A DNA stretch of 64,000 nucleotides from positions 1 to 64,000 of the forward strand of contig JBAZEM010000011.1 of assembly GCA_041653875.1 (NCBI GenBank), written 5' to 3'. The notes beneath the pieces are model-generated. The model had not been told where the DNA came from, did not search any database, and worked only from the letters and a program-made list of their open reading frames with translations. Below are positions 33,019-40,806 of the stretch, piece by piece. A program made the translations under genes and the position numbers. Positions within the stretch are counted from its first letter, which is position 1. Every line of letters begins with the position of its first letter. This DNA is from VSJD01 sp041653875 (GTDB taxonomy: Bacteria > Verrucomicrobiota > Kiritimatiellia > JAAZAB01).

Positions 33019-34275
33019 TCAGACCTGCGCCAGGGCGTCGTCCAAATCGCCGATGATATCGTCCCCATGTTCGATTCCGATCGAGAAACGCACCAGTTCG
33101 TCGGAAACGCCTATGGCCCGGCGCTGTTCGGCGGTCAGATCCCGGCAAATTGTCGAGGCCGGATGAATCACCAGGGTCTTGGCATCGCCCAAGTTGGCGA
33201 GATTCTGGGCCAGTTTCAAACCGTTGATGAATTTGAAACATTGTTCCTTGCTTTCCAATTTCAGCGTCAACAGCGCGCCATACCGGCCGGCGAACTGACG
33301 CCGGGCCACGGCGTGGTCGGGATGGCTCGTCAAGCCCGGGTAGCGGACTTCGCGCACCCGTTTGGTTTTCTCCAAAAACTCCGCCACCCGCAGGGCATTG
33401 GCGCAATGCCGCTCCATGCGGACGCCCAGCGATTCGATCCCGACGGACATCAGGAACGCATTGAACGGCGAGAGGCAACCCCCGAGGTCCCGGCAGACCT
33501 GGTTCCGCAGGCAGGCCAGCAACGCCATGTTCCCGGCGCGCTTATGGAACGCGCTCAAATGGCCGTAGCGCGGGCTCGACCAGTCGAATGTGCCGCAATC
33601 GACGATGATGCCTCCGATCGCATTGCCGTGCCCGTCGATAAATTTCGACGTAGAATGGATCACGATGTTCGCACCCATTTTTTTAGGCTGGAGCAGCAAC
33701 GGGGTCGTCACGGTGTTATCCACCACCAGAACCACGTTTTTTTCTTTTGCCACATTGGCCAGCGCGGCAAGATCAGGGACGTCCAGCTTCGGGTTGCCCA
33801 CGGTCTCGACGAAAATGAGTTTGGTGCGGTCGCTAACGGCAGCCCGATAGGCCTCGATATCGGTGGACTCCACAAATTTGGCGCGGAGGCCGCACCGTTG
33901 CAGAAGGTTGGCAAACAGGGAATAAGTGCCGCCAAAGATGCTGTTGCCGGAGACAATCTCGTCGCCCTGGCCGGCGAGCGCAAGGACAACCGCACTGATG
34001 GCCGCCATGCCGGAGGCGCAGGCCACAGCGCCAAGTCCATCTTCCAGCACCGCAAGCCGTCGCTCGAACCCCGCGAGGGTGGGATTGCCGATACGCGCAT
34101 AGACATACCCGGCTTCCCGTCCGGCGAAAACCGCTTCCAATTCTTCCGCCGTTTTATAGGCGAAGGCGGCGCTTTGGAAGATGGGCAGGGCCGTGGCCCC
34201 GGTGGCCGGGTCCGGTTCATACCCGCCATGAATCAACTGCGTCTCGATATGCAATGGCCAATGGTCTTTTTTCAT
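33019..34275 (-). CDS. metY: O-acetylhomoserine sulfhydrylase (MetY-like Cys/Met PLP enzyme)
   Basis: A 418-residue PLP enzyme of the Cys/Met-metabolism family. The Schiff-base lysine is in VIHSTSKFIDGHGNAIGG and the PLP-binding region includes ASGMAAISAVVLALAG and VVDNTVTTPLLLQP. The N-terminal LIHGGYEPDPATGATALPI is typical of O-acetylhomoserine sulfhydrylases, which form homocysteine directly from O-acetylhomoserine and a sulfur donor. Cystathionine gamma-synthase is the main alternative. The neighbouring carrier/E1/JAMM genes fit MetY using protein thiocarboxylate as donor. Its ATG overlaps the cysN stop (ATGA). Confidence 0.88.
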   Translation of the reverse strand: MKKDHWPLHIETQLIHGGYEPDPATGATALPIFQSAAFAYKTAEELEAVFAGREAGYVYARIGNPTLAGFERRLAVLEDGLGAVACASGMAAISAVVLALAGQGDEIVSGNSIFGGTYSLFANLLQRCGLRAKFVESTDIEAYRAAVSDRTKLIFVETVGNPKLDVPDLAALANVAKEKNVVLVVDNTVTTPLLLQPKKMGANIVIHSTSKFIDGHGNAIGGIIVDCGTFDWSSPRYGHLSAFHKRAGNMALLACLRNQVCRDLGGCLSPFNAFLMSVGIESLGVRMERHCANALRVAEFLEKTKRVREVRYPGLTSHPDHAVARRQFAGRYGALLTLKLESKEQCFKFINGLKLAQNLANLGDAKTLVIHPASTICRDLTAEQRRAIGVSDELVRFSIGIEHGDDIIGDLDDALAQV

Positions 34276-36077
34276 AAATAGTATTCGAGAATCACTTTCT
34301 TTTCCCTCAATAACTCCGCGACTTGCTCCAGGGCCTGCGCTTCGGCGGCATGGGCGCCAAGAGTCAAGGCAACCTTATACCGGTTGAAATGGTTTTCGCC
34401 AACATTGATTACCAGGATTTCGTTCGGCCTGTTCAGGAGTTCCAGGGTTTTCAGATCGTAATCATCCACGTTCGAGAGCGACGTTATGAAGATCTGGCCG
34501 GCATCCGTGAGAATGCGCGCCAGTTCGCCCAGGCGCCGGATATGTTCGTCGCGCACCTCGGACTCGTGCCGGATATCCACATCGAGGCCCTTGATGACGT
34601 TCCCCATGCGCAAATAGTAGGTCTTGAAGTCGTGGTTAAACAGATGCTTTTCCAAAGCCGCGGCCAAAGCTTCCGTCTTGTCCTGTTGGTCGCCGGTGAA
34701 AACCACGAATTTGGCGCTGTGACCGTAGGTCGCCGCCCTTTGGACCGCCGATATCCCGCCGCTTTCCCAGGCGAATTCCCGATCGCTCACATGCCGCTGG
34801 ATGGCGGAATCCTCGCCGCGGATGTCTTCCAGAACGATGCCCGCCCCGGCGATCTCGCAGTTATCCACGATCGCAAAGCGGCCGGTGAATCTGATCTCGC
34901 CGGCAAGGTCGAACGCGATCGGGCGGGGCGTCTCCAGGACGCACTCGGCGACGTCATGGCGGTCAACCTGCTGTTTGTTGGCCACCGAGGTCAGGTCCGA
35001 GGCGTCCATGACATTCAATATTTCGACGAGCTGTACGGGTGCGCGCGACGCTCCGAGTTTGAGCTTGTATTTTTTGCTCTTGATCATCGGCGCATGGCCC
35101 ATCCAGAAGAGGTTGGCGCGGAAGCGCGGACTGACGCGCGGCTGGACTTCGGAGACCTTGGCCATCAATTCGCCGGGTTTTACATACACCTGCGTCCGCA
35201 ATGTGAATCCGACCGCCTCGCCCGGGCCGGCGGTTGCGCGCTCCGGCGCGTTGAATCCTTCTATGGCGCCGATGCGCGAACGTTTGCCGGACGGCAGAAA
35301 GACAACCTCTTCGCCCGTTTGGACTTTGCCGGTCTCGACCGTTCCCGCAAAAATACGCCGCGTGTCGCCATCCTCGGTGAATTTATAGACATCCTGAACC
35401 GGGAACCGGAACGGCAGGCCGGCGCGTTCATCGCCTTTTTCGAACGCGTCAAACTGCTCCAGCACCGTCGGACCGCGATACCAGGGCATCCGCACCGAGG
35501 CGGCCGCCACGTTTTCGCCCTTGAAGGCGCTGATGGGAATAAAGCTCGCCGTCTGCACATTCAATCGCCCGAGGAAGTCCGCATACTCGCGCTTGATGCC
35601 GTCGAACACTTCGGCGCTGTACCCGACCAAGTCCATCTTGTTGACCAGGACCGCGACCTGTCCGATGCCGAGCATGGACATCATATAGCCGTGCCGCCGG
35701 GAATTCTCTTTGATGCCTTCCAGGGCGTCGATGACAATAAAGGCCGCGTCGGCCCGCGCCGCGCCGGTAATCATATTCTTCAGGAACTCGATGTGGCCGG
35801 GGGCATCGATAATGACGTAGCGCCGTTTCGCCGTCTTGAAAAAACAGCGCGCTGTGTCGATGGTGATGCCCTGGGATTGCTCATCCTTGAGGGCATCCAG
35901 CAGAAAAGCATATTCGAACGGCTTGGCGTTGCCGGCGCACATGGCCTTGACCTGATCGAGCTTGCCCTGCGGCAGCGACCGGGTATCGGCGAGCAGACGT
36001 CCGATCAGCGTGCTTTTGCCGTGGTCCACGTGGCCCACGATCACCACGCTGAGCTGCTCGTTATTTTGCGAATTCAT
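34272..36077 (-). CDS. cysN: sulfate adenylyltransferase GTPase subunit with degenerate APS-kinase domain
   Basis: About 601 residues. The N-terminal ~430 are CysN, the EF-Tu-like GTPase that drives ATP sulfurylase: GHVDHGKST, DAPGHIEFLKNMITGA, and NKMDLVGYS. The C-terminal ~170 residues (from about SAVQRAATYGHSAKFVVFTGDQQDK) resemble the APS kinase CysC found in CysNC fusions, but the P-loop GLSGSGKST is replaced by GDQQDKTEA. It therefore probably cannot phosphorylate APS and may be structural. This agrees with the cysH product here being an APS-type reductase. The ATG at 36077 is taken because the codons upstream come from an (ATGGTCG)-type tandem repeat. Confidence 0.92.
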   Translation of the reverse strand: MNSQNNEQLSVVIVGHVDHGKSTLIGRLLADTRSLPQGKLDQVKAMCAGNAKPFEYAFLLDALKDEQSQGITIDTARCFFKTAKRRYVIIDAPGHIEFLKNMITGAARADAAFIVIDALEGIKENSRRHGYMMSMLGIGQVAVLVNKMDLVGYSAEVFDGIKREYADFLGRLNVQTASFIPISAFKGENVAAASVRMPWYRGPTVLEQFDAFEKGDERAGLPFRFPVQDVYKFTEDGDTRRIFAGTVETGKVQTGEEVVFLPSGKRSRIGAIEGFNAPERATAGPGEAVGFTLRTQVYVKPGELMAKVSEVQPRVSPRFRANLFWMGHAPMIKSKKYKLKLGASRAPVQLVEILNVMDASDLTSVANKQQVDRHDVAECVLETPRPIAFDLAGEIRFTGRFAIVDNCEIAGAGIVLEDIRGEDSAIQRHVSDREFAWESGGISAVQRAATYGHSAKFVVFTGDQQDKTEALAAALEKHLFNHDFKTYYLRMGNVIKGLDVDIRHESEVRDEHIRRLGELARILTDAGQIFITSLSNVDDYDLKTLELLNRPNEILVINVGENHFNRYKVALTLGAHAAEAQALEQVAELLREKKVILEYYL

Positions 36078-36128
36078 TTTCCATTGCCCCGTTGACCATT
36101 TGCCATCAACCATCGACCATTCTTCTCT

Positions 36129-37010
36129 TCACATGTACCCGCCACGCCTCAGCGTTTCGAGCCCGCCGCTGTCTTCCTTATCCTGCGCGCGGCCGGACCG
36201 TTCGGCGATATTCGCGAACTTGCCGGTCTTCAGCTCCGCAATCACTTCCGGCACGTTGCCGGCGGTGGAGTCCACCGGCGCCGTGCAGGGATAACATCCC
36301 AGCGAGCGGTAGCGTTTGCCGGACCCCTGGTTGAAATACAGCGGCGTCACGGGAATATTCTCTTTATCGATGTATTCCCATATATCCAGTTCGGTCCAGT
36401 CCAAGAGCGGATGAACGCGGATATGCGTACCCGGCGCGAAATCGGTTTTGTATTGCCCCCACAGTTCGGGCGGCTGATCGCCGATATCCCACTCGCTGTC
36501 CCTGTCCCTCGGCGAAAAATAGCGTTCCTTCGAGCGGCTGCCCTCTTCGTCGGCCCGGACCCCCACAATCACACCCGTATAGGGTTCTTTATTGGCGTCT
36601 TCGACATATTGGTCGAGTCCGTGATCGAACCGGTAGCGCGTCCATTCCCCGGAAAGCGTGTGCCGCAACGCTTCGCTTTTCAGCGCCTTGCAGCATTCCA
36701 GCCGGCCGAGCTTGCCGTCCGGAAATGTCCGTTTTTCGGCGAGCGCCGGCGTGTTCCGGCCCACGATCATGTTGAGGCGCCATTCGCGGGCAAGTTTGTC
36801 GCGATACGCAATCATTTCCGGAATCTTGAACCCGGTGTCGATATGGACCAGCGGGAAGGGAACATGGCCGAAGAACGCCTTGCGGGTCAGCCACAGCATG
36901 GCCGTGCTGTCCTTGCCGATGGACCACAGCATCACCAGGCTCTTGAATTCCCGATAGGCTTCCCTCAGGATATGAACGCTGGCGGCCTCGAGTTTTTCCA
37001 AATGCGTCAT
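36129..37010 (-). CDS. cysD: sulfate adenylyltransferase subunit 2
   Basis: A 293-residue catalytic subunit of ATP sulfurylase, which makes APS from sulfate and ATP together with CysN. The PP-loop is LVMLWSIGKDSTAMLWLTRKAF, followed by HIDTGFKIPEM and the C-terminal RSLGCYPCTAPVDSTAGNVPE. The ATG at 37010 is chosen: MTHLEKLEAASVHILRE is the usual CysD start, GGAG lies just upstream, and it begins two bases after the cysH stop. A longer frame to 37148 lies inside cysH. Operon order is cysH-cysD-cysN. Confidence 0.95.
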   Translation of the reverse strand: MTHLEKLEAASVHILREAYREFKSLVMLWSIGKDSTAMLWLTRKAFFGHVPFPLVHIDTGFKIPEMIAYRDKLAREWRLNMIVGRNTPALAEKRTFPDGKLGRLECCKALKSEALRHTLSGEWTRYRFDHGLDQYVEDANKEPYTGVIVGVRADEEGSRSKERYFSPRDRDSEWDIGDQPPELWGQYKTDFAPGTHIRVHPLLDWTELDIWEYIDKENIPVTPLYFNQGSGKRYRSLGCYPCTAPVDSTAGNVPEVIAELKTGKFANIAERSGRAQDKEDSGGLETLRRGGYM

Positions 37011-37012
37011 CT

Positions 37013-37717
37013 TCAACTCCGCGATGTCCCACACTCTTGTTTGTGGTCGATGTGCAAGCCGCATTCCTTGTGCTCCGGGCTCTCCCACCACCAGCGGCCC
37101 GCGCGCAACGGCTCGCCCGGCGCCGCCGCCCGCGTGCAAGGCGCGCAACCGATCGAGGTATAGCCGCGCGCGTAAAGCTTGTTGACCGGCAGGTTATGCT
37201 GTTTGACGTACGCCTGCAATTCGTTCGTGTCCCAGTCGGCCAACGGATTGATCTTGGTCAGGCCGGGATGAACCAGGTCCTCCTCTATGTTCTTGACGGA
37301 CGCGCGGGTCGCGCTCTGTTCCCGGCGCATCCCGGTGATCCAGGCCTTCAATCCAACCAGCGCGCGCGCAAGCGGTTCAACCTTCCGGATATGGCAGCAT
37401 TCATGGCGCGCCGCAAGGGATTCGCGAAACGACAATAACCCCTTTTCCCGCTCCAGCCTCTCGACGGCCTCGCGCAGTGGAAAAAACCATTCGATGGCAA
37501 TTCCATACCGCCGCCGGACAGCCTCGGCACAAGCATAGGTTTCCTCGTTCAAGCGCCCCGTATCCAACGCAAAAACGCGGACCGCCGGCTCATGACGCAC
37601 CGCCAGATCGATGAGCACGACATCCTCCATGCTGAAACTGGAGGCGATGGCGATGCGCGGGGAAAACTCCTCCAATGCCCGCCGAACCACTTCATCAGCT
37701 TTGGTCGATGCCTTCAT
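37013..37717 (-). CDS. cysH: adenylyl-sulfate (APS) reductase
   Basis: A 234-residue thiol-dependent reductase that converts APS to sulfite. The PP-loop-like SSFSMEDVVLIDLAVRH is followed by the substrate segment GMRREQSATRA and the C-terminal redox ECGLH motif. Two cysteine pairs, HECCHIRK and GCAPCTRA, mark the [4Fe-4S]-containing APS reductase class rather than the PAPS-specific enzyme of enterics. This matches the loss of the APS-kinase P-loop in CysN. It leads the cysHDN-metY-sulfur-carrier operon, behind a strong promoter and a candidate operator. Confidence 0.93.
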   Translation of the reverse strand: MKASTKADEVVRRALEEFSPRIAIASSFSMEDVVLIDLAVRHEPAVRVFALDTGRLNEETYACAEAVRRRYGIAIEWFFPLREAVERLEREKGLLSFRESLAARHECCHIRKVEPLARALVGLKAWITGMRREQSATRASVKNIEEDLVHPGLTKINPLADWDTNELQAYVKQHNLPVNKLYARGYTSIGCAPCTRAAAPGEPLRAGRWWWESPEHKECGLHIDHKQECGTSRS

Positions 37718-37734
37718 TACTATTACCCTATTAT

Positions 37735-37781
37735 TCCTATTGATTTAGTAGTGAATATATCCGGCAATATTTTTTTGTCAA
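37735..37781 (-). promoter_or_regulatory. cysH promoter with candidate Rrf2-type operator
   Basis: On the minus strand, TTGACA (37781-37776) and TATATT (37759-37754) are 16 bp apart, a strong sigma-70 promoter. Two bases downstream lies CTACTAAATCAATAGGA (37751-37735), 15 of 17 identical to CTACTAATTCTATAGGA at 16305-16321, which also follows a TTGACA promoter. The site is a partial palindrome (CTAYTRA-TYARTAG). The shared site would place sulfate import and sulfate reduction under one regulator, most simply the Rrf2 protein at 16332. Confidence 0.6.
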
Positions 37782-37897
37782 TAATTATTTTGGGGATTTA
37801 TAAGCGCCGGCACAAAGGGCGTAAGTGGCCGGCGCCAATTATCCAAGCGAAAGATGGCGCGCGTAACGTTGATGCTGATGGCATTCCAACGGCATGG

Positions 37898-38098
37898 TCA
37901 GCCTCCTCCGGCAAATGTGAGGATCTCCACCCGGTCCCCTTCTTTCAAGGCACATGCGGCGCGTTGCGCCGCCGGTATGACGATGTCATTGACCACCACC
38001 GCCACGGAGCCGCCGCCCGGATTCAGTCGCGCCAGCACCTGTTCGATCGTTGCCGGAGACTCGACCTGCCAATCCTCGCCATTAACCTGTATTTTCAT
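37898..38098 (-). CDS. second ThiS-like sulfur-carrier protein
   Basis: A 66-residue beta-grasp sulfur carrier (MKIQVNGEDWQVESPATIEQVLARL...GDRVEILTFAGGG). It ends in Gly-Gly-Gly, so unlike the carrier at 32692-32907 it appears ready for activation without trimming. AAGGAGG just before the ATG at 38098 fixes the start. It lies 180 bp upstream of cysH on the same strand, but the cysH promoter sits between them. It may be a thiamine ThiS or a second assimilation carrier; no thiG/thiF cluster is present. Confidence 0.8.
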   Translation of the reverse strand: MKIQVNGEDWQVESPATIEQVLARLNPGGGSVAVVVNDIVIPAAQRAACALKEGDRVEILTFAGGG

Positions 38099-38241
38099 GC
38101 TTGGTTTCCCTCCTTCACCGCCGCCGAGGATAGCACTTAATTCAAAATCCCACGCTGAACCCAAAATGGCTGATTTTATCCTCACTCATTTGTTCTGACG
38201 TTCTGCCCCATTACGGAAATTTTCATGTGAGCTAACCTGAC

Positions 38242-39282
38242 CTATTTCAGACAAGGCCGAATGAGCCGCCAGTAAAGCCGGAAAACGGCGTTGATGACGG
38301 CATTCAGAAGCCGCCCAGCGCGCGATGCGGCCAGGCCGCCAGGCAAATCCAACCTGTCGCCCTGGAGCAGGTCGGCATCGGCCACTTTACGAAGACTCTG
38401 AACTTCGCGATGCTTGGCGCGCAACGTTTCTCCACTGTGCGCGGCATCCCAGGTTCCCTTCAAAAAAGCGCCGATCTGCCCCTTGATCAGACAGAAACAC
38501 CCGGCGCAGAATTGCAGGCTGAAGGCCGCCGGCAGGACCAGCCAGAACGTGCGGGGATCGTAATTTTTCCGCATGAACCACCAGCGATTGCGCGTTTGAT
38601 ACCGGACCCATTTCATACTGCGCGCGCGCCGTTGGTGATAGGCGCGGGCCTCGGACGCCAGGTAACAGGGATAGCCCGCCAGCGAAAGGCGGAAAGCCAG
38701 GTCGCCGTCTTCCCACCCGAAAATAAAATCGTCGTCGAATCCGCCCACCGCCAGCGCGCGGCGGCGATCGAACAGCGCGGCGCCCGCGGATACGCACGGC
38801 ACCATCACTGTTCCGCGCGCATCCAACGGCCGGGCGGCAATTTCCCCGGCATAGTGCAGGGTAATCCCGTTATACTGGACTGTATCCGGCTGGTCATACA
38901 GGCGGATCTGGCCGCTGACGGCGCCGGCTTCGGGATGCGCCCGGAACACTTCGGCCAGGCGCAGGGCGTAATCGTCAGCCAAAACGATGTCGTTATCCAT
39001 GATCAGGATCCGATCGGCTGTGGCCTGCCGCAGACCTTCGTTGCGCGCCGGATTCGGCCCCTTGTTTTCGGGCAGACCGATCACCCGGATATCTGGAAAT
39101 TCCCGGCGCACCAGCGCGAGGGAGTCATCCTCGGACCGATTGTCCACCAGAAACACCTCGGCCAGACGGACATGCCGCAGGGCCAGGACCGATTGGAGGG
39201 TCGGCCGCAGGGTATCGGCCCCGTTGAAATTAATGACCGCGACACTGAGGCGCGGCAATGAAGTGTCGAATGGGTTGGACAT
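38242..39282 (-). CDS. GT2 family glycosyltransferase
   Basis: A 346-residue glycosyltransferase with the GT-A core: LSVAVINFNGADTLRPTLQSVLA, FLVDNRSEDDSL, NKGPNPARNEGL, and the metal-binding MDNDIVLADDY. The later acceptor segment is GGFDDDFIFGWEDGDLAFRL. It resembles rhamnosyltransferase-like WcaA/RfbF enzymes of surface-polysaccharide synthesis. The C-terminal ~80 residues are basic with hydrophobic stretches (AAFSLQFCAGCFCLI), suggesting membrane association. It is followed on the same strand by no obvious partner; the deacetylase lies upstream on the same strand. Confidence 0.85.
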   Translation of the reverse strand: MSNPFDTSLPRLSVAVINFNGADTLRPTLQSVLALRHVRLAEVFLVDNRSEDDSLALVRREFPDIRVIGLPENKGPNPARNEGLRQATADRILIMDNDIVLADDYALRLAEVFRAHPEAGAVSGQIRLYDQPDTVQYNGITLHYAGEIAARPLDARGTVMVPCVSAGAALFDRRRALAVGGFDDDFIFGWEDGDLAFRLSLAGYPCYLASEARAYHQRRARSMKWVRYQTRNRWWFMRKNYDPRTFWLVLPAAFSLQFCAGCFCLIKGQIGAFLKGTWDAAHSGETLRAKHREVQSLRKVADADLLQGDRLDLPGGLAASRAGRLLNAVINAVFRLYWRLIRPCLK

Positions 39283-39310
39283 AGCACTTATTGCCTTAAA
39301 GGGCGAACTC

Positions 39311-39375
39311 TTGTAGCCGCGGCGGGGACGCCGTGGCCGACGGAAGAATCCACGCCCTCACGGGCGCGGCTACAA
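39311..39375. repeat. 65-bp inverted-repeat element
   Basis: TTGTAGCCGC (39311-39320) and GCGGCTACAA (39366-39375) are perfect 10-bp inverted termini enclosing an inner GACGCCGTGG/CCACG...-type hairpin. It sits between the glycosyltransferase and the deacetylase and is one more member of the window's palindromic-repeat population. Confidence 0.75.
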
Positions 39376-39409
39376 AAGATTAAATCCTGTCCATCAACGT
39401 CCCACGCCT

Positions 39410-40555
39410 TCACGGCTTGGCCGCCGGACTCACATCCAGCGCGTCCGGGACGATCACGGCCTCCTGCTCTTGCCGGAACACGGAACGAACTGGAACCCGG
39501 CCATGTAAATCCGGGGTCCGCGGATCGAACAACCCCAGGCGCGCCTGATACCGGCCGAGCGGCGCCTTGCGCGGCACGATCACCAAATGTTTCACAACCC
39601 GGTCGCGGATATCCCCGCGCCACGGAATTTTATGATCGTCCTGGAACTGCATGGTTCCATCCGGGATGGTATAATGCACAAAAGCTTCCGGCGCCGGGCC
39701 GTTCCAGCCGGACGGCACATCCCAAAAATAGCGCACCCAGAACCCCTCTCCGGGCGGCAGGGGCTGGGCTGGAATTTGCAGACCCAGCAGACGAACGCCG
39801 TTTTTAAATTCGGCCGCCGGACGCCCGGCGGCGCGCAGGAGTTCCGGCGCCGTCACGAACCGGAACCCGAGGGCTTTCAGCTTTTCCAGGATCAGCGGCA
39901 CGGCGGCGGCCGTGTTCCGCCGGTCGGCATCCGGGCGGGTCTCCCAACCATCGTGCATGAGAATGATGTCGCCGGGCGTCGCCTGCGAGACGATGCGATC
40001 CACGAGTTCCGCGACGGGATGCGGGTTCCAGTCGTTGGCATCGGCCGACCAGCCCGCAATGGCCAGACCCTGCGCCCGGCAGGCTTCCTCCATGCCCGGG
40101 CCGTTGATGCCATAGGGCGGCCGGAACCAGGTTGGCGTAACGCCGGTCACGGTTGTAATGATGCGGCTTCCGTCGGCGATATCCTTGGCAATATCGGACG
40201 CAGAGCTCTGATCGAACCGGGAATGACGGGCGGTGTGATTGCCGATGAGATGGCCTTCGGCCTTGATGCGCCGGGCGGCTTCCGGACAGCGCTCCACATT
40301 GGCGCCGATCAGGAAAAACGAGGCCTTGACCTGTTGGCGCTGGAGCGCGTCCAGGATTTGGCCCGTGAACGGTTCGTTGGGCCCGTCATCAAAAGTCAAG
40401 GCAATGACTTTCTCGCGCACCGGCACGAAGTAAATCGTCTCGCCGGGCTCGGCCGCCGTTTTAAAGGGCGCCGGCCGCCGCTGACACCCCAGCAATCCCG
40501 GCCACGCCAGCAAAAGACAAACAGCCCAAGCCGCAAATAAACGCATCGAAACCAT
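39410..40555 (-). CDS. lipoprotein polysaccharide deacetylase
   Basis: About 381 residues. A signal peptide with a lipobox (LLLAWPGLLGCQRR) is followed by a NodB/CE4 deacetylase domain. Its motifs are ALTFDDGPNEPFTG (catalytic Asp pair), GNHTARHSRFD (HxxxH metal site), WFRPPYGINGPG, and GDIILMHDGWE. The enzyme removes acetyl groups from N-acetylglucosamine in peptidoglycan or exopolysaccharide. The C-terminal ~120 residues (GVRLLGLQIPAQPLPPGEGFWVRYFWDVP...) form a beta-rich accessory domain. The start is 40555 or 40546 (the lipobox is downstream of both); the longer frame upstream overlaps the divergent helicase gene. Confidence 0.9.
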   Translation of the reverse strand: MVSMRLFAAWAVCLLLAWPGLLGCQRRPAPFKTAAEPGETIYFVPVREKVIALTFDDGPNEPFTGQILDALQRQQVKASFFLIGANVERCPEAARRIKAEGHLIGNHTARHSRFDQSSASDIAKDIADGSRIITTVTGVTPTWFRPPYGINGPGMEEACRAQGLAIAGWSADANDWNPHPVAELVDRIVSQATPGDIILMHDGWETRPDADRRNTAAAVPLILEKLKALGFRFVTAPELLRAAGRPAAEFKNGVRLLGLQIPAQPLPPGEGFWVRYFWDVPSGWNGPAPEAFVHYTIPDGTMQFQDDHKIPWRGDIRDRVVKHLVIVPRKAPLGRYQARLGLFDPRTPDLHGRVPVRSVFRQEQEAVIVPDALDVSPAAKP

Positions 40556-40806
40556 ACGGGGCACTGTAACAAGCCCGCCGGAAATGGCAAAGCCCAAATA
40601 TGGCTTCGACAAAGCGAACTGCACACCGCCTTGGAGTTGGCGCCGATTGCCGTCCAAGCGAGAATTTTTTAGGCCGCTTTCCACTGGCTTTTCGGGACAG
40701 GCCCTGATACATTCGAAACCGTTGGAAATGTGCATGCGGAGGGAATCTCCGGCGCATCTCGCGATCTTGGAATCGGCCGGCCTTGGACAAGGTTTGGGGA
40801 GGATAC

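Noticed and set aside
34323..36095. 590-codon plus-strand open frame opposite cysN
   Set aside because: Shadow of cysN; its translation shows no recognisable domain and it has no ribosome site.
36078..36113. Upstream ATG (36113) for cysN
   Set aside because: The extra 12 codons come from an (ATGGTCG)-type repeat; the ATG at 36077 directly precedes the conserved GTPase start.
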